Origin: Sphingomonadaceae bacterium OTU29LAMAA1
GTDB lineage: Bacteria; Pseudomonadota; Alphaproteobacteria; Sphingomonadales; Sphingomonadaceae
DNA length: 64,000 bases
Assembly (NCBI GenBank): GCA_024072375.1
Contig: CP099617.1
Location: 539,001-603,000 of the forward strand
Direction: 5' to 3'
The notes beneath the pieces are model-generated. The model made no database searches, was not told where the DNA came from, and saw only the letters and a list, made by a program, of their open reading frames with translations. Numbering within the stretch: the first letter of the stretch is position 1; every line of letters begins with the position of its first letter. This document shows positions 52,398-61,884 of the stretch, one piece after another. Both the position numbers and the translations under genes were made by a program.

Positions 52398-52555
52398 CGA
52401 TGCCCCCACGGACCGTGCGCGGATGCCCCCATCATGCCCCCAGGACATGTCGGATGGATTAGGATGTTCTCGGACGTCATTGGACGGTCAGCTATATGCT
52501 GAGAGGCGTTTCTAAAACCCTGCCGGATAAGCCCGGACGCTCTCGGATAGCCGCT

Positions 52556-52645
52556 TGGCGGAGAGAGTGGGATTCGAACCCACGGTAGGCTTCCACCTAC
52601 GGCGGTTTTCAAGACCGCTGCCTTAAACCACTCGGCCATCTCTCC
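52556..52645 (-). tRNA. tRNA-Ser(TGA)
   Basis: A 90-nt class II tRNA on the minus strand. The acceptor stem GGAGAGA pairs with TCTCTCC, with discriminator G and encoded CCA (52556-52558). The anticodon TGA lies at 52609-52611 within the loop CTTGAAA, there is a long variable arm, and the T-loop reads GGTTCGAATCC. Its 3' end is beside the integrase gene and is the probable attachment site. Confidence 0.95.
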
Positions 52646-52741
52646 GTGGTCGGCTCCGAATAGTCGCACCGCGGCTGCCCGTGCAAGCCCCGCGACGATA
52701 AGAGGTTCACGCCGCGGCCGCCCTGTGGCACCAACGATGGC

Positions 52742-53785
52742 ATGTGGGGGCAACGACTGACACGCGGGCTGAAGGCCGGCATTCTCGCGACGACACTGAC
52801 ACTGGCGTCCGCCGGTCCGGCCGCGGCGCAGGACGAATCGGGTTTTCAGGCCTATCTTGCGACCCTGCGTCAGCAGGCGCAGGCAGAAGGCGTAACGCAG
52901 CGGACGATCGACGCGGTGTTCCCGACGCTGACGCTCAGCGAACGCACGATTCAGCTCGATCGCGCACAGCCCGGCAATCCCGGCAGCACCGCGACACCCC
53001 CTTTCGCGCCGTACAAGGCGAGCCATGTCGACGCCGCACGGATCGGCCGCGGACGCGCGACCTATCAGGCGCAGCGCGCACGTCTGTCGCGGGTCGAGCG
53101 GGAAACCGGCGTGCCCGAATCGATCATGGTCGCTATCTGGGGGCATGAGACCAACTACGGCGCCTACACTGGCAATTTCGATCTGCTCCGCAGCCTCGCC
53201 AGTCTTGCCTACGAGGGCCGCCGTCGCAGCCTGTTTGCCGGTGAATTTATCGCCGGCCTCAAGATCCTCGATCGCGGCATCCCGCGCGAACGTCTGGTCG
53301 GCAGTTGGGCGGGGGCGACCGGTAACCCTCAATTTTTGCCCTCGGTTTACCTCCGGCTGGCGCGCGATGGCGACGGCGACGGCCGCGCCGACATCTGGAC
53401 CAGCCCGGCCGATACGCTGGCATCGATCGGCAATTACTTCGCCAACGCCGGCTGGCGACCGGGTCAGCCGTGGGGCATCGCGGTCAGCGTTCCCGCCGGC
53501 CTGAACCGTTCGGCCGTGACCAACCGGCTCGTGTCGCCCCGCTGCCCGCGCGTGTTCGAGCGGCACAGCCGCTGGCGGACGATGGCGGAATGGCGGAGCA
53601 TGGGGCTGGTGCCACAGGGCAGGGGATGGCCCTCCGACACCGTGCAAGCGACGCTGATCGAACCTGACGGCCCAGGCGCCACCGCTTATCTGCTGACCAG
53701 CAATTACCGCGTCATCCTCGATTACAATTGCTCCAATTTCTATGCGCTGTCGGTCGGTTTGCTCGCGGATGCCGTAGAGGGCTGA
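52742..53785 (+). CDS. mltB: Lytic murein transglycosylase (MltB/SLT_2 type)
   Basis: A periplasmic peptidoglycan lytic transglycosylase of 347 residues with a signal peptide ending near GPAAAQD. The SLT_2 domain has the catalytic Glu in IWGHETNYGAYTGNFD, and the family blocks SWAGATGNPQFLPSVY, SIGNYFANAGWRPGQPWG and a C-terminal LTSNYRVILDYNCSNFYAL. No lipobox Cys is visible, so it is probably a soluble form. It precedes the PBP5-type dacC by about 70 nt, so both belong to murein turnover. Confidence 0.9.
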   Translation: MWGQRLTRGLKAGILATTLTLASAGPAAAQDESGFQAYLATLRQQAQAEGVTQRTIDAVFPTLTLSERTIQLDRAQPGNPGSTATPPFAPYKASHVDAARIGRGRATYQAQRARLSRVERETGVPESIMVAIWGHETNYGAYTGNFDLLRSLASLAYEGRRRSLFAGEFIAGLKILDRGIPRERLVGSWAGATGNPQFLPSVYLRLARDGDGDGRADIWTSPADTLASIGNYFANAGWRPGQPWGIAVSVPAGLNRSAVTNRLVSPRCPRVFERHSRWRTMAEWRSMGLVPQGRGWPSDTVQATLIEPDGPGATAYLLTSNYRVILDYNCSNFYALSVGLLADAVEG

Positions 53786-53855
53786 CGCAGCGACGGACTG
53801 CCGCTATGCCGTCATCCATTCCCGTTCCAAGTCCCGGAAAGTCAAAGACGCCGTC

Positions 53856-55022
53856 ATGAAAACGCTGATCGCCGCTCCGCTTGCCATCGTCGCGCTTGCG
53901 ATGCCTTCCGTTGCCGCGGCTCCGCAGTTTCAGGGCACCGCCCCGATCGCGTACATGGTGGACCTGTCCTCGGGCGCGGTGCTGTACCAGCGCGATGCCG
54001 ATCGCCGGATGCCGCCGGCATCCATGGCGAAGATGATGACCGTCTATGTCGCGTTCGACATGATCAGGAAGGGCGAACTGAAGCTCGACCAGAATTTCAC
54101 CGTCCGGCCCGAGACGTGGCAGCGATGGCACGGCCCGCAGGCCGGATCGACGATGTTCCTGTCGACCGGTGAGAACGTGAGCGTCGAAAACCTGCTGAAG
54201 GGCATCGTCACGCTGTCGGGCAACGACGCCTGCGTCGTGCTGGCGGAAGGAATTTCGGGGACCGAACAGACCTTTACCGACCGGATGAACCAGCAGGCAA
54301 AGAAGCTGGGGCTGACCAACAGCCACTTCGGCACATCGAACGGCTGGCCCGACAATGGCGTCACTTACGTCACCGCGCGCGATCTGGCGCATCTGGCGAC
54401 CGCGACGATCAAGGACTTCCCGGATCTTTACAAGCGCTTCTACTCGCTGCGCAGCTTCACCTGGGGCAAGACGCTGGGCGCCGGTGCCGACATCACGCAG
54501 GCGAATCGCGATCCGCTGCTGGGCCGCGTCGCCGGTGCCGACGGGCTGAAGACCGGCCATACCGAAGAGGCCGGCTACGGCTTCACCGGATCGGCGGAGC
54601 AGAACAACCGCCGCCTCGTCATGGTCGTCGCCGGCCTGACCTCGTCCGGCGGCCGCGCCGAGGAATCGGTGCGCTTCATGGATTGGGGCTTTCGCGCATG
54701 GCAGGCGAAGCCGGTCGTGGCGCAGGGCAAGCAGGTGTCGACCGCCGAGGTGCAGATGGGGAGCTCCGGCAGCGTCGGCCTCGTCGCGCCGAAGCAGTTG
54801 ACCGTCACGCTTCCTGCCGGTGCGGTGCCCCAGATGAGCGCAAAGGTCGTCTACGAAGGTCCGATCCGCGCTCCGATCAAGGCGGGTCAGCATATCGCCG
54901 ATCTGGTCGTGAAATCGCCAGAGATGCCCGAACAGCGCCTGCCGCTCGTCGCCGCCGAGGATGTCGGTGAAGCCGGCTTTTTCGGGCGCGCATGGGCCGG
55001 GCTGACCTCGCTCTTCGGGTGA
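53856..55022 (+). CDS. dacC: D-alanyl-D-alanine carboxypeptidase (PBP5/6 type)
   Basis: Removes the terminal D-Ala from murein pentapeptides in the periplasm. The 388-residue protein has a signal peptide ending near SVAAAP, the SxxK motif in PPASMAKMMT, SxN in TLSGNDACV and KTG in GLKTGHTEEAG, followed by the PBP5 C-terminal beta-domain and an amphipathic end (GFFGRAWAGLTSLFG) that could anchor it to the membrane surface. Length and layout are typical. Confidence 0.95.
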   Translation: MKTLIAAPLAIVALAMPSVAAAPQFQGTAPIAYMVDLSSGAVLYQRDADRRMPPASMAKMMTVYVAFDMIRKGELKLDQNFTVRPETWQRWHGPQAGSTMFLSTGENVSVENLLKGIVTLSGNDACVVLAEGISGTEQTFTDRMNQQAKKLGLTNSHFGTSNGWPDNGVTYVTARDLAHLATATIKDFPDLYKRFYSLRSFTWGKTLGAGADITQANRDPLLGRVAGADGLKTGHTEEAGYGFTGSAEQNNRRLVMVVAGLTSSGGRAEESVRFMDWGFRAWQAKPVVAQGKQVSTAEVQMGSSGSVGLVAPKQLTVTLPAGAVPQMSAKVVYEGPIRAPIKAGQHIADLVVKSPEMPEQRLPLVAAEDVGEAGFFGRAWAGLTSLFG

Positions 55023-55062
55023 TGCCAGCGGACAAGTCCGACTTGTTCTTGCACGCTGTCCC

Positions 55063-56037
55063 ATGACCGAATTGTTTGGTCAGGCCGATGCGCAGGCAGC
55101 CTTCATCGCCGCCCTGCGCAGCGGCGCATTGCATCACGCCTGGTTGCTCGTCGGCCCGCAGGGCGTCGGCAAAGCGAGCTTCGCGCATACCGCCGCCCTG
55201 CGCATGCTTGCCGAGGCGAGCGCCACCGGCGTCACCGCACCCGCTCTCGTCGTACCGGATAGCCACCCCACGCGGTCGCTGATCGACGCCGGATCGCACC
55301 CCGACCTGCGCATTCTCCAGCGTCTGCCCAAAGACGCTGAAAAGCCGGATCAGGACCTCGCCCGCAGCATCACGATCGCGCAGGTCCGCTCGCTGCAGCC
55401 GATGTTCGCAACGACCCCGTCGATGGGCGCGCGCCGCGTCGTCATCATCGACGCGGCCGACGATCTTGAGCGTAACGGCGCCAACGCGCTGCTCAAAAAT
55501 CTGGAGGAGCCGCCCGTCGGCACGATCTTCCTGCTTGTCAGTCATGCACCGGGCCGGCTGCTGCCGACGATCCGCTCGCGCTGCCGCGTCTTGCGCTTCG
55601 CCACGCTCGACGAGGGCGACATGGCGAGGGCCTTGCGCGGTGCGCTGCCGGATGCCGACGACCATGAGCTCGCAGCGCTCATCCGGACCGGGGAGGGCGC
55701 ACCCGGGCGTGCGATCCGTTACGCCGGGCTCGACATCGACGGACTCGACAGCGCCATCACCGGCATCGCGAGCGACGGAGACCCGATAAACGCCCGCCGC
55801 GCAGCACTGGCCAAGGCGCTCGCGGGGAAGGGCAATGCCGCGCGCTACGAAGCCTTCCTCGACCGCGTGCCTGCGATGATCGCGCGAGAGGCGCGCACCC
55901 GTTCCGGCCCACGGCTGAAGGCAGCGCTGGATGCGCAGGTCGCCGCGCGCGATCTCGCCGGTGCGGCGCTGGGCCTGTCGCTCGATGCGCAGGCGACGGT
56001 GTTCGAGATGGCGGCGATCGTCGCGACGCTGCGCTGA
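55063..56037 (+). CDS. holB: DNA polymerase III subunit delta'
   Basis: Clamp-loader subunit of 324 residues. It has a Walker-A-like loop LVGPQGVGKASFAHTAAL, the segment RRVVIIDAADDLERNGANAL and LLKNLEEPPVGTIFLLVSHA, and the sensor region TIRSRCRVLRF; all are family landmarks. A short hairpin-like sequence (ACAAGT/ACTTGT, 55032-55046) lies in the 40-nt gap after dacC. Followed closely by metG, as in many alphaproteobacteria. Confidence 0.93.
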   Translation: MTELFGQADAQAAFIAALRSGALHHAWLLVGPQGVGKASFAHTAALRMLAEASATGVTAPALVVPDSHPTRSLIDAGSHPDLRILQRLPKDAEKPDQDLARSITIAQVRSLQPMFATTPSMGARRVVIIDAADDLERNGANALLKNLEEPPVGTIFLLVSHAPGRLLPTIRSRCRVLRFATLDEGDMARALRGALPDADDHELAALIRTGEGAPGRAIRYAGLDIDGLDSAITGIASDGDPINARRAALAKALAGKGNAARYEAFLDRVPAMIAREARTRSGPRLKAALDAQVAARDLAGAALGLSLDAQATVFEMAAIVATLR

Positions 56038-56078
56038 CCCCGCTTCACCTCGCGGGATCGATCGACTAGGACGCGGCC

Positions 56079-57635
56079 ATGGCCGATCCTTATTACATCA
56101 CGACCGCGATCCACTACCCGAACGGGCGCCCGCATATCGGCCACGCCTATGAGATGATCGCCGCCGACGCGATCGCGCGTTTTCAGCGGCAGGCGGGCCG
56201 CGACGTACGCTTCCAGACCGGCACCGACGAGCACGGGCTGAAGATGGCACAGACGGCTCGTGCCCGCGGGATCGATGTCCGCGAATTCGCCGACGAAATG
56301 TCCGCCCATTTCAGTGGAATGGCCGACACACTCAACATCTCGTATGATCGTTTCATCCGCACCGTGGAGCCGGCGCATTACGCCGCCAGTCAAGCCATAT
56401 GGCAGGCGATGCGCGACAAGGGCGACCTGTATCTCGATCGGTACGAGGGCTGGTATTCGGTTCGCGACGAAGCCTTTTACGACGAAAAGGAACTGGTCGA
56501 CGGGGAAGGGGGGCAGCGCCTTTCGCCGCAGGGAACGCCGGTGGAATGGACCGCGGAGGAAACGTGGTTCTTCCGCCTGTCGAAATACCAGCAGCCGCTC
56601 CTCGATCTATACGCCGCCAACCCCGACTTCATCCGACCCGAGACGCGCCGGAACGAGGTGATGCGCTTCGTCGAGGGAGGACTGTCCGACCTGTCGGTCT
56701 CGCGCACCAGTTTCGATTGGGGTGTTCCGGTGCCGGACAGCCCCGGCCATGTCATGTACGTCTGGGTCGACGCGCTCACCAATTACCTCACCGGCGCGGG
56801 CTATCCCGACGATGCGGAAGCGATGGCGCGTTTCTGGCCGGCTGATCTGCACCTGATCGGCAAGGACATTACCCGGTTCCACACGGTCTACTGGCCGGCG
56901 TTCCTGATGTCGGCGAACCTGCCGCTGCCGAAGCAGGTGTTCGCACACGGTTTCGTGCTCCATCGCGGCGAGAAGATGTCGAAGTCGGTCGGCAATGTCG
57001 TCAGCCCTGACGAATTGACCGACGCATTCGGCGTCGACGCGGTACGCTATTTCCTGCTCCGCGACGTCAGCTTCGGACAGGACGGCAGCTATTCGGCCGA
57101 GGCGATCGTGACGCGCGTCAACGCCGAACTCGCCAACAGCTTCGGCAATCTGGCACAGCGGACCCTGTCGTTCATCGCCAAAAATCTGGGCGGGGCATTT
57201 CCGGAGGGCGGCAGGTCCGACCCCGCCGACGCCATGCTGATCGAGGAGATCGTCGTCGCCTGCGCCGGCTTCAAATCGGCGTTCGGAGACCTGATGCTCA
57301 ATCAGGGGATCGAGGCCTGGATGCGCGGCGTCTTCGCCTGCAACCAGTATATCGATGCGCAGGCGCCATGGGCGTTGCGCAAGACCGATCCCGACCGGAT
57401 GAACGCAGTGCTGAACACGCTTGTTCGCGCAATCCGTATGCTGGCGATTGCGATTATCCCGGTGGTGCCGGATTCGGCGGCCAAGGTTCTCGACCAGATC
57501 GGTGCACAAGAACGCGATCACGCCGCGATCGACGATGACGACTGGTATGCCCGTCAGGCAGCATCCGGTTTCGTCATCGCTCCGCCGTCGCCCGTGTTCC
57601 CGCGGCTCGACATGCCGGCGGTGGTGGAGGCGTGA
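56079..57635 (+). CDS. metG: Methionine--tRNA ligase
   Basis: Charges tRNA-Met. The 518-residue enzyme has the HIGH motif (YPNGRPHIGHAYEMI) and the KMSKS motif (GEKMSKSVGN), with TGTDEHGLKMAQTA between. There are no zinc-knuckle cysteines and no C-terminal tRNA-binding (Arc1p-like) domain, which makes it the short alphaproteobacterial type. The stop overlaps the tatD start (TGATG). Confidence 0.96.
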   Translation: MADPYYITTAIHYPNGRPHIGHAYEMIAADAIARFQRQAGRDVRFQTGTDEHGLKMAQTARARGIDVREFADEMSAHFSGMADTLNISYDRFIRTVEPAHYAASQAIWQAMRDKGDLYLDRYEGWYSVRDEAFYDEKELVDGEGGQRLSPQGTPVEWTAEETWFFRLSKYQQPLLDLYAANPDFIRPETRRNEVMRFVEGGLSDLSVSRTSFDWGVPVPDSPGHVMYVWVDALTNYLTGAGYPDDAEAMARFWPADLHLIGKDITRFHTVYWPAFLMSANLPLPKQVFAHGFVLHRGEKMSKSVGNVVSPDELTDAFGVDAVRYFLLRDVSFGQDGSYSAEAIVTRVNAELANSFGNLAQRTLSFIAKNLGGAFPEGGRSDPADAMLIEEIVVACAGFKSAFGDLMLNQGIEAWMRGVFACNQYIDAQAPWALRKTDPDRMNAVLNTLVRAIRMLAIAIIPVVPDSAAKVLDQIGAQERDHAAIDDDDWYARQAASGFVIAPPSPVFPRLDMPAVVEA

Positions 57636-58435
57636 TGTTCGCCGACAGCCACTGCCACCTGAACTACAAGGGTGTGTTCGAACAGCAGGCCGACGTGCTT
57701 GCGCGCGCACGAGCCCGTGGGGTGGGGGCCATGCTCAACATCTCGACCCGCGAGAGCGAATGGGACGCGGTGGTGGCCACGGCGGAGCGTGAACCCGACG
57801 TCTGGGCCTCGATCGGTATTCACCCGCACGAGGCGGACCAGCACCAGGATGTCGACAAGGCCAAGCTCGTCGAACGGGCCGCGCACCCGCGGGTCGTCGG
57901 GATCGGCGAGTCCGGCCTCGATTATTATTACGATCATTCGGACCGGGCGCGCCAGCAGGCAAGTTTCCGTACCCATATCGCTGCCTGCCGCGAAACCGGA
58001 CTACCGCTGATCGTTCACACGCGCGATGCGGAAGACGATACGTTGGCGATCCTGCGCGATGAAATGGAGAAGGGGGCCTACAAAGGGGTAATCCATTGCT
58101 TCACTGCCAGTGGTGTCTTCGCCGATGCCGCCCTTGCGCTGGGGTTCTACATCTCCATCTCGGGCATCGTAACGTTCAGGAACGCACGTGATCTGCAGGA
58201 TACCGCGGCGCGATTGCCGATCGATCGCCTGTTGATCGAAACGGATGCGCCATTCCTTGCGCCGGTGCCAAACCGCGGCAAACAGGGGGAACCGGCTTTC
58301 GTCGCCGACACCGCTGCCTTCCTCGCCGATCTACGGGGCGAGTCGATCGAGCAACTCGCTGCAAAGACCAGGGATAACTTCTTTACCTTGTTCGACAAAG
58401 CGTCCAAGACCGCGGCGCGAGATACGGCACGGTGA
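57635..58435 (+). CDS. tatD: TatD-family metal-dependent DNase
   Basis: A TIM-barrel hydrolase of 266 residues with 3'-5' DNase activity in characterised members. Metal ligands are seen in FADSHCHL, GIHPHEAD, GIGESGLDYYYDHSD (Glu), VHTRDAEDD, HCFTASGVF and ETDAPFLAPVP (Asp). ATG 57635 overlaps the metG stop by one base; the metG-tatD-MBL order is common in this class. Confidence 0.92.
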   Translation: MFADSHCHLNYKGVFEQQADVLARARARGVGAMLNISTRESEWDAVVATAEREPDVWASIGIHPHEADQHQDVDKAKLVERAAHPRVVGIGESGLDYYYDHSDRARQQASFRTHIAACRETGLPLIVHTRDAEDDTLAILRDEMEKGAYKGVIHCFTASGVFADAALALGFYISISGIVTFRNARDLQDTAARLPIDRLLIETDAPFLAPVPNRGKQGEPAFVADTAAFLADLRGESIEQLAAKTRDNFFTLFDKASKTAARDTAR

Positions 58436-59196
58436 AGGTCCGCATTCTCGGCTCCGGCACATCGTCCGGCGTGCCGCGGATCGGCAATGACTGGGGCGTC
58501 TGTGACCCCGCGGAGCCGCGCAACCGTCGGACGCGCGCATCGTTGCTGGTCGAGCATGACGGCACGCGCATCCTGATCGATACCGGCCCTGACATGCGCG
58601 AACAGTTGCTGGCCGCTGACGTGGCCGCGGTCGACGCGATCATCTGGACCCACGATCACGCAGATCACTGTCACGGCATCGACGACGTCCGCCAGATTTT
58701 CCACGCCCTTGGCCGTCCGGTCCCCGGCTTCGCGAGGCGGGCGACGCTCGACGCGCTGAAGGAGCGGTTCACCTACGTCTTTGCCGGTCGGCAGGGGTAT
58801 CCGCCGACTGTGGATGCGGCATGTCTACCCGACCGGCTGGTCATCGGCGGGATCACGATCGACGTCGTCGATCAGCCGCACGGACGCATAACCTCGGCTG
58901 GTCTGCGGTTTTCGGTGGCGGGTGCCGCCGTCGGTTATGCGACCGATTTTCATGCGCTGACCCCGGCGATGCGCGACCTGTATACCGGGCTGGACGTCTG
59001 GATCGTCGATGCATTGCGCTATGCGCCCCACCCGACCCACCCTGACGTGCCGACCGTCCTCGACTGGATCGCGCAGCTGCGTCCCGGCCGGTCAGCGTTC
59101 ATACACATGGATCACAGTATGGATTATGCGACGCTGGTGGCGGATCTGCCGCCGGGCGTCGAACCAGGCTACGATGGACTGGAATTCACGCCATGA
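58432..59196 (+). CDS. MBL-fold metallohydrolase (PhnP-like)
   Basis: A metallo-beta-lactamase-fold phosphodiesterase-like protein of 254 residues. It starts VRILGSGTSSGVPRIGNDWG, with the conserved Cys in VCDPAEPRNRRTRAS, the metal motif WTHDHADHCHGIDDVR and the later HMDHSMDYA. This is the PhnP/YycJ-like group commonly placed next to tatD. GTG start; overlaps tatD by 4 nt and the next gene by 4 nt. Confidence 0.88.
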   Translation: MKVRILGSGTSSGVPRIGNDWGVCDPAEPRNRRTRASLLVEHDGTRILIDTGPDMREQLLAADVAAVDAIIWTHDHADHCHGIDDVRQIFHALGRPVPGFARRATLDALKERFTYVFAGRQGYPPTVDAACLPDRLVIGGITIDVVDQPHGRITSAGLRFSVAGAAVGYATDFHALTPAMRDLYTGLDVWIVDALRYAPHPTHPDVPTVLDWIAQLRPGRSAFIHMDHSMDYATLVADLPPGVEPGYDGLEFTP

Positions 59197-59810
59197 TCCC
59201 TGATGTGGGCGGCCATGCGCTGCTCTATCTGTTGCTGCTTCTGCTGCCGGTCTCGGCGCTGATCGCTCGCCGTGTCCCGATTCTCCGGGTGCTGTTCTCG
59301 CTGGCGAGCTGGGCGGTCATCGCCGGCTTGCTGTTGCTGGTCGTAAGCCAACGCGAACAGTTCGATCCGTACATCCAGCGTGTCGCCCGGCTGTTGAAGC
59401 TGGAGGACCAGAACGTCGTCGGCAAGGAAACACGCATCCGCATGGCGCCGGACGGACATTTCTGGGCGCGCGTGACGCTGGATGGCGTTTCCAGGCGGAT
59501 GCTGGTGGATAGCGGGGCGACGGTGACGGCGCTATCGACCCGAACCGCGCAGGCTGCGGCGCTCGACGTTCGCAAGAGCTTGATCCCGATGGTGCTCAAC
59601 ACCGCCAACGGTCAGATCAATGCCCAGACCGCCACCGTGCGGGAGTTGCGGCTGGGTGATATCGCCGCACGGGATCTTGGCGTCGTGGTGTCACCGGCAT
59701 TCGGCGATACCGATGTGCTCGGCATGAATTTTCTGTCGAAGCTGAAGTCGTGGCGGGTCGAGGGCAACACGCTGATCCTCGAACCGCATCACCACCAAGA
59801 CTTTACATAA
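59193..59810 (+). CDS. Clan AA aspartic protease, TIGR02281 family
   Basis: A membrane-anchored retropepsin-like protease of 205 residues. Two N-terminal hydrophobic segments (ALLYLLLLLLPVSALI and LASWAVIAGLLLLVV) precede the protease domain, whose catalytic motif is VDSGATVTALS. A single-motif domain means it would act as a dimer. The start overlaps the MBL stop (ATGA). The biological substrate is not known for this family. Confidence 0.88.
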   Translation: MIPDVGGHALLYLLLLLLPVSALIARRVPILRVLFSLASWAVIAGLLLLVVSQREQFDPYIQRVARLLKLEDQNVVGKETRIRMAPDGHFWARVTLDGVSRRMLVDSGATVTALSTRTAQAAALDVRKSLIPMVLNTANGQINAQTATVRELRLGDIAARDLGVVVSPAFGDTDVLGMNFLSKLKSWRVEGNTLILEPHHHQDFT

Positions 59811-59856
59811 TGGATATTATCGATCTGGCCAACGGGCCGGCTGGAGGGGGGCTTTC

Positions 59857-60585
59857 ATGATCGAACGTCTGGTCGCCATCATGGCTCGACTGCGCGATCC
59901 GCAGCGCGGTTGCGAATGGGACGTGGCGCAAACCTGGGCGACGATCGCTCCCTATACGATCGAGGAAGCCTATGAAGTGGCCGACGCGATCATGCGCAAC
60001 GACGCCGACGACGTGAAGGATGAACTGGGCGATCTGCTGCTTCAGGTCGTTTTCCACAGCCGTATTGCCGAAGAAGCTGGCGCGTTTACGTTTGCCGATG
60101 TCGTCGGGTCGATCAGCGACAAGATGGAACGCCGGCATCCGCACATCTTCGGCGCCGTGACGGCCAGTCCCGGCTGGGAGGAACTGAAGGCTGCCGAGCG
60201 GGCCGGAAAGGACGATACGAGTGCTCTGGCCGGTGTCGCTGCCGGCCTGCCTGCGCTGATGCGCGCAGTCAAATTGCAGAAACGTGCCGCGCGCGTCGGG
60301 TTTGACTGGCCCGACACGGATGGTCCCCGAGCGAAGGTACACGAGGAGATTGATGAGGTCGTCGCAGCATCCGCAGACGAGATCCATGAAGAGGTCGGCG
60401 ATCTTCTCTTTGCCGTGGTAAACTGGGCCCGCCATCTGGGCATCGATCCCGAAGCCGCGTTACGTGCCGGCAACGCCAAGTTTGAACGTCGCTTCCGCGC
60501 GATGGAAGAAGCCGCCGGCGATGCCTTTCCGGCGATGGCGCTCGATGAACAGGAAGCGCTTTGGCAGCAGGTGAAGCGGGGCTGA
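59857..60585 (+). CDS. mazG: Nucleoside triphosphate pyrophosphohydrolase
   Basis: Hydrolyses non-canonical or excess NTPs to NMP and PPi. The 242-residue protein has two MazG modules: the N-terminal one with TIEEAYEVADAI and DELGDLLLQVVFHSRIAEE, and a C-terminal one with HEEIDEVVAA and EEVGDLLFAVVNWARHLG, giving the four-helix EExxE/ExxD metal sites. GGAGGGGGG precedes the ATG. It converges on hflX with a 9-nt gap and no clear terminator. Confidence 0.93.
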   Translation: MIERLVAIMARLRDPQRGCEWDVAQTWATIAPYTIEEAYEVADAIMRNDADDVKDELGDLLLQVVFHSRIAEEAGAFTFADVVGSISDKMERRHPHIFGAVTASPGWEELKAAERAGKDDTSALAGVAAGLPALMRAVKLQKRAARVGFDWPDTDGPRAKVHEEIDEVVAASADEIHEEVGDLLFAVVNWARHLGIDPEAALRAGNAKFERRFRAMEEAAGDAFPAMALDEQEALWQQVKRG

Positions 60586-60594
60586 CCCGCTGGT

Positions 60595-61881
60595 TCACCG
60601 CTGCTGAAAGCGTTCATAGTCCCGTTCGGCGAGACGCACTTCATACTGCGTCTCAAGTCCCTCGCTGATCTGGCCGAGGACTTCGCCATGTGCATGCAGC
60701 CATGCCGCGCCCGCTCCGTCGCCGGCTTCCAGCGTGATCCAGTAGCGGCGATGTGCAGCGGTCAACTTCGCGGCAACCTGTTCGATCAGGGCGCCCACCC
60801 CTTCCCCGCTCAACGCCGACAACGCCACCACGTCGTCCCGCCGATCGGCTTCGGCAAGCATGACGTCATGGCGTTCGGTATCGAGCAGGTCGAGCTTGTT
60901 CCACGCCTCGAACCGCGGTGTCATCTCCGACACACCGATTTCCGACAGCACCGCTTCAACGTCCGATCGCTGCGCTTCGGTATCGGGATGTGCGATATCG
61001 CGGACATGAATGAGCAGGTCTGCGGACACCACTTCTTCCAGCGTCGCCTTGAATGCAGCGACCAGTTGTGTCGGCAGGTCGGATACGAAGCCAACCGTGT
61101 CGGACAGGATCGCCTTGTCGATGCCGGGCAGTGAAATCTGGCGCAGTGTCGGATCAAGCGTCGCGAAAAGCAGGTTTTCCGCCATCACGTCCGCGCCCGT
61201 CAGCCGGTTAAATAGCGTCGATTTGCCTGCATTGGTGTAGCCGACCAGCGCGATCACCGGCCATGGTGCGCGCTGCCGCCGCTCGCGATGCAATCCGCGC
61301 GTGCGGCTGACCTGCTCCAGTTCGCGACGCAGGCGCGCCATACGATCCCTGATCAGTCTGCGGTCGGCCTCGATCTGTGTTTCGCCTGGGCCGCCAAGGA
61401 AGCCGAAGCCGCCCCGCTGGCGTTCGAGGTGGGTCCAGCTGCGTACCAGCCGTCCGCCCTGATAATCCAGATGCGCCAACTCGACCTGCAATCGCCCTTC
61501 GGCGGTCGCCGCGCGTTCGCCGAAGATTTCGAGGATCAGACCCGTGCGATCGATCACCTTGGCTTCGAGGGCGGTTTCCAGATTGCGCTGCTGCACCGGC
61601 GTCAGGCTGGCGTCGAACACGACGAGATCCGCTTCGTCCTGCCGCACCTGCACCGCGAGTTGCTCCACCTGTCCGCTGCCGATCAGGGTCGCCGGCTTGG
61701 GCGCACGCACCCGCACCGCGACCTTGTCCGTCACGACCAGCCCGATCGCTGCGGCAAGGCCAGCCGTTTCGTCGAGCCGGGCATCGGCATCACGATGCGC
61801 ATCGCCCTGATCCGGCAGGACGATCAGCACTCGCCCGCCCCGGGCAAACTCGTCACGATCGCGGTTGAAACCCGTGCTCAT
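60595..61881 (-). CDS. hflX: GTPase HflX
   Basis: A ribosome-associated GTPase of 428 residues that rescues stalled ribosomes in other bacteria. It has the HflX N-terminal domain with the Gly-rich linker (RQRGGFGFLGGPGETQIEAD), the G1 motif GYTNAGKSTLFNRLTG, G3 in SDTVGFVSDLPTQLVAAF and G4 NKLDLLD. Its start lies 3 nt after hfq, so hfq-hflX is an operon, as in many proteobacteria. Confidence 0.95.
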   Translation of the reverse strand: MSTGFNRDRDEFARGGRVLIVLPDQGDAHRDADARLDETAGLAAAIGLVVTDKVAVRVRAPKPATLIGSGQVEQLAVQVRQDEADLVVFDASLTPVQQRNLETALEAKVIDRTGLILEIFGERAATAEGRLQVELAHLDYQGGRLVRSWTHLERQRGGFGFLGGPGETQIEADRRLIRDRMARLRRELEQVSRTRGLHRERRQRAPWPVIALVGYTNAGKSTLFNRLTGADVMAENLLFATLDPTLRQISLPGIDKAILSDTVGFVSDLPTQLVAAFKATLEEVVSADLLIHVRDIAHPDTEAQRSDVEAVLSEIGVSEMTPRFEAWNKLDLLDTERHDVMLAEADRRDDVVALSALSGEGVGALIEQVAAKLTAAHRRYWITLEAGDGAGAAWLHAHGEVLGQISEGLETQYEVRLAERDYERFQQR

Positions 61882-61884
61882 CGC

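Larger units (their letters stand above)
48643..52558. mobile_element. Putative tRNA-Ser-associated integrated segment (left end undefined)
   Basis: The P4-type integrase, an AlpA-type protein, a tandem-HTH regulator and an IS6 element lie between kdgK and the 3' end of tRNA-Ser, on the side where an integrative element would sit. I saw no repeat of the tRNA 3' end near 48600, so the left boundary is set only by the IS6 element. The segment may be a remnant, or the left att site may lie further away. Confidence 0.45.

Noticed and set aside
55032..55046. Short inverted repeat between dacC and holB as a terminator
   Set aside because: The stem is only about 6 bp with a 3-nt loop and no T-run, too weak to call as a separate terminator.
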